Notes under the pieces: model-generated
The model's input: the letters and a program-made list of their open reading frames with translations, nothing else
The model's database searches: none
What the model was told of the DNA's origin: nothing
Program-made: the position numbers and the translations under genes
DNA from: Leucothrix mucor
Lineage (GTDB): Bacteria > Pseudomonadota > Gammaproteobacteria > Thiotrichales > Thiotrichaceae
Direction of reading: 5' to 3'
Length of the DNA stretch: 6,935 nucleotides
Assembly (NCBI GenBank): GCA_015662325.1
Contig: DQUJ01000164.1
Span: 1-6,935, forward strand
Shown here: piece after piece, positions 1 to 6,273 of the stretch
Layout: every line of letters begins with the position of its first letter
Numbering within the stretch: position 1 is the first letter of the stretch

Positions 1-127
1 CTTCTCTCTGCTGCACTAGCCGTCAGCTCGCGCTGCCCAGACGTTATCTGGCGTCCTACCCTATGGAGCCCGGACTTTCCTCCGCCTTAGCCATATGACT
101 AAAGCCGCGATTGCTCGGTCAACTCAC
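1..127 (-). ncRNA. rnpB: RNase P RNA (type A), 5' part, cut by the window edge
   Basis: RNase P RNA is the catalytic RNA that removes the 5' leader from pre-tRNAs. Read on the minus strand, this stretch contains the near-invariant GAGGAAAGUCCGGGC block (plus-strand 82 to 68), which forms one strand of the P4 core. It is followed directly by UCCAUAGGG, and near the window edge by AGUGCAGCAGAGAG, close to the E. coli AGUGCAACAGAGAG. The 5' end reads GAGUUGACC (125 to 117) where E. coli has GAAGCUGACC, the 5' strand of helix P1. The start at about 127 is set by that match and by a promoter at the right distance. The 3' part, including the P1 partner strand, lies outside the window. Identity is secure; the exact 5' nucleotide is uncertain by a few bases. 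Confidence 0.93.
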
Positions 128-133
128 GTGGGA

Positions 134-161
134 AGTTTACCAGCTTTACCCTGTACTACAA
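134..161 (-). promoter_or_regulatory. Likely sigma-70 promoter of rnpB
   Basis: On the minus strand a -35-like TTGTAG (161 to 156) is followed after 16 bp by a -10-like TAAACT (139 to 134). Transcription would then begin about 6 bp further on, near 127, which is where the RNase P RNA 5' end is expected from comparison with E. coli. The -35 box lies inside the last codons of the TetR-type gene, whose TAA is at 148-146. The boxes are imperfect, but agreement with an independently placed RNA 5' end supports the call. Confidence 0.55.
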
Positions 162-934
162 GATGTGTCTTCTTCAACACAAACTGCCCGATAAATTAAG
201 CGCAAACAGTTATCCGCATAGTCATCTATGGTTTTTTCTGCTTGATGATATTTCCACGGTTTTAAGTAACGTTCCTGTATTAAAGACAAGGCCATGGTCG
301 CCACAAATTCTGATTTATGGCATACATCAACGCCGTCCTTACTTTCACCGCCCCCACCTAACTTGGCTTTTTTTAAGACTAATTGGTTAATCCGTTTTTC
401 TAATTCTTCGACTTGAGTCAATTCAATATTTTTTGATTGCTCTTGATCAACAGGCGGTAAACTTCTAGTTTCGAAATACAAAAAATAAAACCAGTGATGC
501 ATTAATGTTGATGCGTATAAATAACCACGCACCAGTATTTCGAGCGCAATGGCGGGGTCTTGTTGCTGACGGGATTCTTCTACAATATCTTCACATACCA
601 ACGCGACCACATCTTTAACCATAATCGCAATCGTTTCTTTACTGGAGATACTGGAATACAAGCCTCCCATGCTTAAGCCTGTTTCGGTGGATAAGTCCCG
701 CAACGACATTGCTTGAAAACCAATTTTAGAACTTAAATGAAAAGTGGCATCTATAATCTTACGCAGGTTCTTAACTGCAAACTTCTCTTTACTAATACGG
801 ATTTTATCTTTATTTCTATTAAAGATAAGAGAATATAAACTCTCTCCTTTATAGGCGAACTCACGTTTAAAATCAGAATATGAGAGGTATTCAGACTTAA
901 ATTGATCATGTTGTGAATATTCAACGACAGACAA
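146..934 (-). CDS. TetR/AcrR-family transcriptional regulator, probably of the adjacent fatty-acid genes
   Basis: This is a one-component DNA-binding regulator of the TetR family. From the chosen start (262 residues), the helix-turn-helix domain spans about residues 55-105. It shows the family pattern: a helix KIIDATFHLSSKIGFQ, then MSLRDLSTETGLSMGGLY, then a short SSKE turn. The rest is an all-helical, less conserved region as expected for ligand binding and dimerisation. Two in-frame TTG codons can start it. The one at 934-932 is preferred because GGAG (944-941) sits 6 bp upstream of it; the TTG at 946 would add four residues and lacks a ribosome binding site. About 50 residues precede the HTH domain, whereas most TetR proteins have 10-20. 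The gene diverges from fadE across a palindrome, so repression of fadE and of itself is a reasonable inference. The effector could be an acyl-CoA, as for PsrA/FadR-like TetR proteins, but no residue here proves it. The gene runs straight into the rnpB promoter. Confidence 0.85.
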   Translation of the reverse strand: MSVVEYSQHDQFKSEYLSYSDFKREFAYKGESLYSLIFNRNKDKIRISKEKFAVKNLRKIIDATFHLSSKIGFQAMSLRDLSTETGLSMGGLYSSISSKETIAIMVKDVVALVCEDIVEESRQQQDPAIALEILVRGYLYASTLMHHWFYFLYFETRSLPPVDQEQSKNIELTQVEELEKRINQLVLKKAKLGGGGESKDGVDVCHKSEFVATMALSLIQERYLKPWKYHQAEKTIDDYADNCLRLIYRAVCVEEDTSCSTG

Positions 935-940
935 AACAAA

Positions 941-944
941 CTCC
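941..944 (-). promoter_or_regulatory. Ribosome binding site deciding the TetR-gene start
   Basis: GGAG on the minus strand (944 to 941) lies 6 bp upstream of the TTG at 934-932. It would lie inside the gene if the upstream TTG at 946-944 were used. This is the reason for choosing the shorter protein. Confidence 0.5.
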
Positions 945-1005
945 AAAAAGAAACTATATTAAATTAAAACCACTTATAACCACAAAAAAAAGCGCTTGCT
1001 CTAAA

Positions 1006-1035
1006 TTGACTTGACTATGATGATACTATCATATT
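1006..1035 (+). promoter_or_regulatory. Candidate fadE promoter
   Basis: A good -35-like TTGACT lies at 1006-1011, with an overlapping second copy at 1011-1016. The AT-rich stretch downstream offers only weak -10 boxes: TCATAT at 1029-1034 (17-bp spacing) or CATATT at 1030-1035 (18-bp spacing). Transcription would start close to or within the palindrome at 1044-1057, which suits a repressor site blocking initiation. The -10 assignment is uncertain. Confidence 0.35.
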
Positions 1036-1043
1036 TAATAAAA

Positions 1044-1057
1044 AGCGAACGTTCGCT
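1044..1057. promoter_or_regulatory. Palindromic operator candidate for the TetR-type regulator
   Basis: AGCGAACGTTCGCT is a perfect 14-bp palindrome. With one mismatched pair (1043/1058) the symmetry extends over 1040-1061, with A-tracts and T-tracts flanking it. It lies between the divergent regulator and fadE, just downstream of the candidate promoter. Even-centred palindromes with a GAAC/GTTC-like core, placed next to the regulator's own gene, are typical of TetR-family operators. The assignment to this particular regulator is inference from position and symmetry. Confidence 0.6.
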
Positions 1058-1134
1058 CTTTTTATGATTTGAAAGTGATAATCAGACGTTTAAATAGAAA
1101 CAAACTTAAAAGAAAATCAAATAGGCATACCACC

Positions 1135-3594
1135 ATGATTAACATAGCTCTCATCTTAATCGCCCTTGTTGGATTAACCACCATCGCCTACAAAGGACTT
1201 CATATTCAATTAGCCAGTCTCTTTTTAGGCATTGTGTCATTTATTGCGCTAACCAGTTCTGCACACGGGCTATTAGCATTCCTATTTATATTAGCAACAT
1301 TAGCAACACTGTTTTTTTCCATTCCCCAAATTCGTCAAACGTTTGTTTCTGGCCCTACCCTAAAAATCATGCGCAAGATTCTGCCCCCTATTTCGGAAAC
1401 AGAACAAGAGGCGATTGATGCAGGCACAGTCTGGTGGGATGGTGAGATATTTAGTGGCAAACCAAACTGGAATAAATTGCTATCTGCACCTGTTCCCACA
1501 TTAACAGAAGAAGAACAAACTTTTATCGACGGGCCTGTTAATGAACTCTGTCGTATGTCAGACGCATGGAAGATTAATCACGATTGGAGCATCATCCCAG
1601 AACATATTATTCAGTATGTACGAGACAACGGCTTTTTAGGGATGATCATTCCTAAAAAATACGGCGGTTTAGATTTATCCGAAGTAGCTCAATCGCAGGT
1701 GCTTTTAAAACTTACCAATACCGGCGGTGGTGTTAGCTATCTAGTCGGCGTTCCTAATTCATTAGGGCCTGGTGAGCTTTTAATCAAATACGGTACGGAA
1801 GAACAAAAAGACTACTATCTGCCTCGTTTAGCCAGCGGTAAAGAAATCCCCTGTTTTGCATTAACAGGACCTACTGCAGGTTCGGATGCAACTTCAATTC
1901 CTGATACGGGTGTTGTCTGCAAAGGCGAATGGGAAGGTGAAGAGGTATTGGGAATGCGTTTGAATTTTTCAAAACGTTATATCACGCTATCGCCTATTGC
2001 GACCTTAATTGGTTTGGCCTTTCGTTTACAAGATCCCGATGGATTAATTGGCGATACAGAAGACTATGGTATTACCTGTGCACTTATTCCGCGATCTACA
2101 AAAGGTCTTGAAATTGGTCGTCGTCATCTACCGATTGGCGAAGCCTTCCTTAATGGTCCAATCAAAGGTGAAGATATTTTTGTTCCGTTAAGTTTCATTA
2201 TTGGCGGTCAAGCAATGGCAGGGAAAGGCTGGCGTATGTTGGTTAACTGCTTATCCGTGGGGCGCGCAATTACCTTGCCAACCACAGCCGTAGCCGTCAG
2301 TAAACGTATGACACTAGGAACAAGCGCCTACGCTAATCTGCGTAAACAATTTGGCGTTGCTATTAGTCAATTTGAAGGCATCCAAAAGCCATTGGCACGT
2401 ATCGCAGGTCTTACCTATATTATTGATGCGTCACGCATTCAAACGATTCAATCCATTGTTGATGGCAGTAAACCCAGCGTTCCATCGGCAATCCTTAAAT
2501 ACCACTGCACCGAAATGGCAAGACAATGTTTGCTGGATGCAATGGATATTCACGGCGGTAAAGCAGTAATGAAAGGCCCCAGCAATTATGTTGCTGCAGG
2601 TTATGAATCCATCCCCGTGGCGATTACGGTAGAAGGCGCAAATATATTGACGCGGAATTTAATGATATTTGGTCAAGGCGCAATCCGTTCGCATCCGCAT
2701 GTGTTAAGAGAAATGGAACTGGCGCAGGCAGAAGATAGCCAAGCAACCCAGATAGCATTTGATGAAACACTCACCTCACACTTTGGATTTAGTGTACGTA
2801 ACTTTGCTCGATCACTAGTTATGGGTATCGTACCAAATTCGCTACTAGGCGAATCACCCAGCGAAGACCCCGAAATCAATCGCTACTACCGTGACATCAA
2901 TCGTTTAAGTAGCGTATTTGCATTAACCGCCGATATTTCTATGCTCGGGTTGGGCGCAAAACTTAAATTTAAAGAAATGCTTTCTGCGCGTTTGGGTGAT
3001 TTATTAAGCACCCTGTTTTTAGCCAGCATGGTTCTCAAGCAACACAAAGACAATAAATATGCCAGAGACGAATGGCCAATTGTACAATGGGCGCTTGATC
3101 ATTTATTCCACGAATATCAAATCGCATTTGATGAGTTGATGATGAATTTCCCTAATCGTATCTTGGCAGGCATTTTAAAAACAGCCGCCTTCCCTATCGG
3201 CAAACGCTTTAAAGCACCGATGGATGATTTAGAGAAGAAGGTAGTTGAAGCCATCTCTCAAGATTCTGGCGCACGCCAACGCTTAACCGAGGGTTTATAC
3301 GCAGAAATAGCAGACAACAACCCCGTAGCCGTGGTTAATCAAGTCTTCCTTGATAGTTTGGATATTGCACCGTTGCATCTTAAATTACGTTCTGCAATTA
3401 AAGAAAAAATATTGCCTAAATTGGCAGGCATGGCGCTGATTGAAAAAGCGTTATCAGAAAAGTTAATTAGCCAAGGCGAAGCAGACCAGCTAATTGAATT
3501 TGATAAAAAGGTGATGGGAGTAATAAATGTGGATGATTTTGATGAATCCGAGCTTGTGCGCGTGCCGTATGAAAAAGAAACAAATGATAATTGA
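1135..3594 (+). CDS. fadE: Acyl-CoA dehydrogenase FadE, membrane-anchored
   Basis: FadE catalyses the first step of beta-oxidation, FAD-dependent oxidation of acyl-CoA to trans-2-enoyl-CoA. The protein aligns by eye with E. coli FadE (814 residues) over its whole length. From the ATG at 1135 it has 819 residues. Two or three hydrophobic segments (about 2-20, 25-42 and 45-62) are followed by the EAIDAGTxWWxGxxFxGKPxW block (about 92-112). Next come GVPNSLGPGELL (205-216) and the flavin-contact motif CFALTGPTAGSD (240-251). The TVEGANILTR block carries the expected catalytic base, Glu500. The C-terminus has INVDDFD, also as in E. coli. The frame is open back to a TTG at 1069, which would add 22 very basic residues. 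I prefer the ATG because its MINIALILIALVG matches the E. coli N-terminus (MMILSILATVVLLG) and because the TTG abuts the operator and has no Shine-Dalgarno sequence. The ATG also has only a weak one (TAGG). The gene heads a beta-oxidation cluster, probably controlled by the divergent TetR-type protein. Confidence 0.95.
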   Translation: MINIALILIALVGLTTIAYKGLHIQLASLFLGIVSFIALTSSAHGLLAFLFILATLATLFFSIPQIRQTFVSGPTLKIMRKILPPISETEQEAIDAGTVWWDGEIFSGKPNWNKLLSAPVPTLTEEEQTFIDGPVNELCRMSDAWKINHDWSIIPEHIIQYVRDNGFLGMIIPKKYGGLDLSEVAQSQVLLKLTNTGGGVSYLVGVPNSLGPGELLIKYGTEEQKDYYLPRLASGKEIPCFALTGPTAGSDATSIPDTGVVCKGEWEGEEVLGMRLNFSKRYITLSPIATLIGLAFRLQDPDGLIGDTEDYGITCALIPRSTKGLEIGRRHLPIGEAFLNGPIKGEDIFVPLSFIIGGQAMAGKGWRMLVNCLSVGRAITLPTTAVAVSKRMTLGTSAYANLRKQFGVAISQFEGIQKPLARIAGLTYIIDASRIQTIQSIVDGSKPSVPSAILKYHCTEMARQCLLDAMDIHGGKAVMKGPSNYVAAGYESIPVAITVEGANILTRNLMIFGQGAIRSHPHVLREMELAQAEDSQATQIAFDETLTSHFGFSVRNFARSLVMGIVPNSLLGESPSEDPEINRYYRDINRLSSVFALTADISMLGLGAKLKFKEMLSARLGDLLSTLFLASMVLKQHKDNKYARDEWPIVQWALDHLFHEYQIAFDELMMNFPNRILAGILKTAAFPIGKRFKAPMDDLEKKVVEAISQDSGARQRLTEGLYAEIADNNPVAVVNQVFLDSLDIAPLHLKLRSAIKEKILPKLAGMALIEKALSEKLISQGEADQLIEFDKKVMGVINVDDFDESELVRVPYEKETNDN

Positions 3595-3655
3595 TTAAAA
3601 GAAGCCAGTTAAACATATGTATTAATTGCTCCAAAAGTGTTCGCATGTTCCCCGC

Positions 3656-3713
3656 ACCCTTCGACTCCGCTCAAGGAGCTACATCTAGGCAGTCCCCTGC
3701 GGAGTCGAAGGGT
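3656..3713. repeat. Intergenic inverted repeat (REP-like hairpin)
   Basis: ACCCTTCGACTCCGC (3656-3670) and its exact reverse complement GCGGAGTCGAAGGGT (3699-3713) form a 15-bp perfect stem around a 28-base centre. The centre retains partly pairable traces, with AAGGAG on the left and TCCCCT on the right. Arms of the form CCCTTCGACTCCGCTCAGGG are familiar as dispersed intergenic palindromes in many bacterial genomes, and this looks like a decayed copy. As RNA it would form a stable hairpin between fadE and the next gene. There is no T-run after it on the plus strand, so it is not a classic terminator. It may still modulate mRNA stability or read-through. Confidence 0.75.
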
Positions 3714-3805
3714 ACAGAAATATGGCACTTACTTTTATGCCAATACTTATAAAACAACTAATACAACGTCATATCCACGTAGTCGGAAAATGACGCAAGA
3801 AAACC

Positions 3806-3811
3806 AAGGAG
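3806..3811 (+). promoter_or_regulatory. Strong ribosome binding site of the FadN-like gene
   Basis: AAGGAG lies 9 bp upstream of the ATG at 3821. It is a near-consensus Shine-Dalgarno sequence, clearly stronger than the one before fadE, and it fixes the start of this gene. Confidence 0.8.
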
Positions 3812-3820
3812 ACACATTGA

Positions 3821-6199
3821 ATGTCGACAAAACCAATAAAACAAGTCGCCATATTAGGCGCAGGTGTGATGGGTGCTCAAGTAGCCGCACATTTTGCGAA
3901 TGCGGGCATACCTGCTTTACTGTTTGATTTACCTGTAGATGGCAATGATGCCAGTGCCACCGCCCGCGCATCAATTAAAGCGTTGGCAAAACAAAAACCA
4001 GAACCTTTGGCAATTGCTCATTTGCAAACACTACTAACACCTTGCAACTACGATGATGATTTGGCAAAACTGGGGGGCTGTGATTTAGTCATAGAAGCCA
4101 TCGCAGAACGCCCTGAGTGGAAAATAGAATTGTATGAAAAAATAATTCCTCACCTTAATGAAAACACCATTTTAGCGACAAACACGTCTGGCATATCCAT
4201 TGGTTTATTAGCCAAGGATGTACCCGAATCATACAAAGATAAATTCTTAGGCATCCACTTTTTCAATCCACCGCGTTATATGCCATTAGTGGAAATCATC
4301 GCCCACGAAGGCACGCGCTCTGATGTGATGGATGATATGGAAACCTTCCTGACCAGCACATTAGGCAAAGGCATTGTACGCGCCAATGATACGGTCAACT
4401 TTGTTGCCAATCGCATTGGTGTGTTTTCAATTTTAGTTACGCTTTATCATGCCGAACGCCTTGGGCTTAATTTTGAAACGGTTGACGAACTCACGGGAGC
4501 AAAACTCGGCAGACCTAAAAGTGCCACCTTGCGTACCGCTGATATAGTTGGGCTAGATACGCTACGCCACGTAATACAAGGTGTCGTTGATAATTTAAAA
4601 GGTGACCCGTGGGCAGATTTATTCAAGATACCAACGTGGCTAGATACACTGGTTGATAATGGTTCTTTAGGCTCAAAAACCAAAATTGGTGTTTATAAAA
4701 AAGAAGGCAAAGAGATTCTGGTATTTGAACCCAGTGATGGTTCTTATCGAAAACGTAAAGTTAAAATTCCTAAAAAAGTTGCCAAGGTTTTAAAAGATTT
4801 TAAGAACCCAGATCGACTAGCAAACCTACGCGACATTAACGACCCCCACGCTGAGTTTGTATGGGCAATCCACCGTGATGTATTTCATTACTGCGCCCAC
4901 TTTTTAACCGATATTGCCGATAACGCCCGTGATGTTGATATGGCAATTCGCTGGGGCTTTGGCTGGAAACAAGGGCCGTTTGAAATCTGGCAAAAAGCAG
5001 GTTGGTCAAAAATCACGGGCTTGATAAAAGAGGATATTGCCAACGGCAAAACACCTTGCTCCCTGCCCCTACTTGATTGGGTTGGCTCGATTGATGCGAT
5101 TCACACACCACAGGGATCTTGGTCTAGCAAAGAGCAACAATATAAAGCCCGTTCAACCCTAGCTGTTTATGATCGTCAACGTTGGCCAGAAGCATTGGTG
5201 GGCGAACAATCACCTCACTCTCAACAAGACAAAACCCTCTTTGAAAATGATGTCGCACGCTTCTGGTTGGTTGAAGAGGGTATTGGCGTACTAACAATCA
5301 AAACCAAATTACACACCATTAGTGATCCGGTACTTGCCAGCATCAATCAAGCCGTGGATCTTGCCGAACAGCAACTCAACGGCATGATTATTTGGAGTCC
5401 AGACGATCCGTTTAGCGCAGGTGCTGATCTTAAATCCTTTATGCCAGTGGCGATGAAAAGTATTTTACCTGGTAACAATGGCTTGGAAGAGTTACTCGAA
5501 CGTTTTCAACACACCCTAATTCGTTTACGCAAATCAAACATTCCCGTTGTCGCAGGCTTATCCGGTTTAGCACTGGGCGGAGGCTGTGAAATGATGATGC
5601 AATGTGATCGCGTGGTCGCCGCACATGAAAGCTATGTTGGCTTAGTTGAAGTCGGTGTTGGTCTAATTCCCGCAGGTAGTGGCTGTATGGAACTTGCACG
5701 ACGCGCCAGTATTGCATCCAAAGGTGATGATGTCTTTGATCACATCAAAAATGCATTTGAAGTGGTCGGCATGGGCAAGGTTGCAACCAGCGCACATCAA
5801 GCACGTGCCTTTGGTTTCTTGCGTGACGTTGACACGATTGTAATGAATAAACACGAAGTATTACACGCCGCCATTGCACAGGTAAAAGCACTGGATGCCG
5901 CTAATTATAGACCACAAGCCGAGCAAACTATTCGCGCAGGTGGCAGAGCCGCCATTGCCAATATCAAAGCAGCAATGGTGAATATGCATGCAGGTGAATT
6001 TATATCGGATTACGATATGAAAATTGGTGAATTTGTTGCCAACGCCTTATGTGGTGGTGATGTAGATGAAGGCACAGAGCTATCTGAAGAATGGTTTTTG
6101 CGACTAGAGCGTGAAGGGTTTAGATCGTTGCTTAAAAATATCAAAACGCATAAGCGTGTTAAGCATATGTTGGATACAGGTAAGCCGTTACGGAATTAG
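3821..6199 (+). CDS. fadN: Bifunctional 3-hydroxyacyl-CoA dehydrogenase/enoyl-CoA hydratase (FadN-type domain order)
   Basis: This enzyme performs steps two and three of beta-oxidation: hydration of enoyl-CoA and NAD-dependent oxidation of the L-3-hydroxyacyl-CoA. The 792-residue protein begins with the dehydrogenase: a Rossmann GAGVMG (13-18), VIEAIAE (90-96), ATNTSG (119-124) and GIHFFNPPRYMPLVEII (144-160), with catalytic His146 and Glu158. A C-terminal dehydrogenase domain (about 190-400) follows. The hydratase/crotonase domain comes last (about 480-700), with the oxyanion-hole motif FSAGADLKSF (531-540) and ALGGGCE (584-590). Glu590 and Glu610 correspond to the two catalytic glutamates of FadB (119 and 139), so both activities look intact. 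This order is the reverse of E. coli FadB/FadJ and matches Bacillus FadN (789 residues). It should partner the thiolase downstream. The symbol is by domain order and length; such proteins are also annotated FadB-like. Confidence 0.92.
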   Translation: MSTKPIKQVAILGAGVMGAQVAAHFANAGIPALLFDLPVDGNDASATARASIKALAKQKPEPLAIAHLQTLLTPCNYDDDLAKLGGCDLVIEAIAERPEWKIELYEKIIPHLNENTILATNTSGISIGLLAKDVPESYKDKFLGIHFFNPPRYMPLVEIIAHEGTRSDVMDDMETFLTSTLGKGIVRANDTVNFVANRIGVFSILVTLYHAERLGLNFETVDELTGAKLGRPKSATLRTADIVGLDTLRHVIQGVVDNLKGDPWADLFKIPTWLDTLVDNGSLGSKTKIGVYKKEGKEILVFEPSDGSYRKRKVKIPKKVAKVLKDFKNPDRLANLRDINDPHAEFVWAIHRDVFHYCAHFLTDIADNARDVDMAIRWGFGWKQGPFEIWQKAGWSKITGLIKEDIANGKTPCSLPLLDWVGSIDAIHTPQGSWSSKEQQYKARSTLAVYDRQRWPEALVGEQSPHSQQDKTLFENDVARFWLVEEGIGVLTIKTKLHTISDPVLASINQAVDLAEQQLNGMIIWSPDDPFSAGADLKSFMPVAMKSILPGNNGLEELLERFQHTLIRLRKSNIPVVAGLSGLALGGGCEMMMQCDRVVAAHESYVGLVEVGVGLIPAGSGCMELARRASIASKGDDVFDHIKNAFEVVGMGKVATSAHQARAFGFLRDVDTIVMNKHEVLHAAIAQVKALDAANYRPQAEQTIRAGGRAAIANIKAAMVNMHAGEFISDYDMKIGEFVANALCGGDVDEGTELSEEWFLRLEREGFRSLLKNIKTHKRVKHMLDTGKPLRN

Positions 6200-6229
6200 T
6201 GCCAACAAACAATCTATCCCCTCCCTAAC

Positions 6230-6249
6230 CCTCCCTTGCTAAGTGGGGG
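6230..6249. repeat. C-rich/G-rich imperfect hairpin, probable repeat remnant
   Basis: Just after the FadN-like gene, CCCTCCCTAACCCTCCCTTGCTAAG and the following GTGGGGGA can fold into an imperfect hairpin. The stem pairs 6230-6237 with 6241-6249 around a GCT loop, with one bulged T at 6244 and one G-T pair. Sequences of the type CCCTCCCTTGCTAAGGGGGG occur as dispersed intergenic repeats in some bacteria, so this may be a decayed copy. It is followed by A-rich rather than T-rich sequence, which argues against a terminator for the plus-strand genes. Confidence 0.45.
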
Positions 6250-6262
6250 AATTAAAAGAAAA

Positions 6263-6266
6263 AGGA
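6263..6266 (+). promoter_or_regulatory. Ribosome binding site of the thiolase gene
   Basis: AGGA lies 7 bp upstream of the ATG at 6274. It supports that ATG as the start, as does the protein beginning directly with the thiolase N-terminal strand (AYIVAARRTPVGK). Confidence 0.65.
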
Positions 6267-6273
6267 ACAACAA

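Larger units (their letters stand above)
3595..3820 (+). other. 226-bp gap between fadE and the FadN-like gene
   Basis: Apart from the hairpin at 3656-3713, the gap holds AT-rich sequence with a short inverted repeat (TGGCA 3723-3727, TGCCA 3738-3742) and a TATAAA at 3748-3753 that has no matching -35 box. I see no convincing second promoter, terminator or small gene here. Read-through from fadE is possible, but the spacing is long for a tight operon. Confidence 0.4.

Noticed and set aside
163..390. Plus-strand open frame of 75 codons opposite the TetR-type gene
   Set aside because: It lies wholly antisense to a protein with a clear HTH domain, has no ribosome binding site or recognisable motif, and contains a low-complexity composition typical of a shadow frame.
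751..939. Minus-strand 62-codon frame overlapping the start of the TetR-type gene
   Set aside because: It overlaps the regulator in another frame, also from a TTG, and shows no motif. The regulator's frame carries the conserved domain.
1064..1072. Two-codon leader frame ATG ATT TGA before fadE
   Set aside because: It has no ribosome binding site, and minimal frames of this size arise often by chance in AT-rich leaders.
3723..3737. Possible sigma-54 promoter starting with TGGCAC
   Set aside because: The -24-like element is present but the GC expected 10 bp after the GG is absent (TA instead), so the -12 element is missing.
3637..3927. Plus-strand 96-codon frame running through the hairpin into the FadN-like gene
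   Set aside because: Its first part is translated repeat and its last part overlaps the Rossmann motif region in another frame. The near-consensus ribosome binding site at 3806-3811 belongs to the ATG at 3821.
6230..6253. Rho-independent terminator after the FadN-like gene
   Set aside because: The stem is imperfect and is followed by A-rich rather than T-rich sequence on the plus strand. The thiolase gene follows on the same strand.
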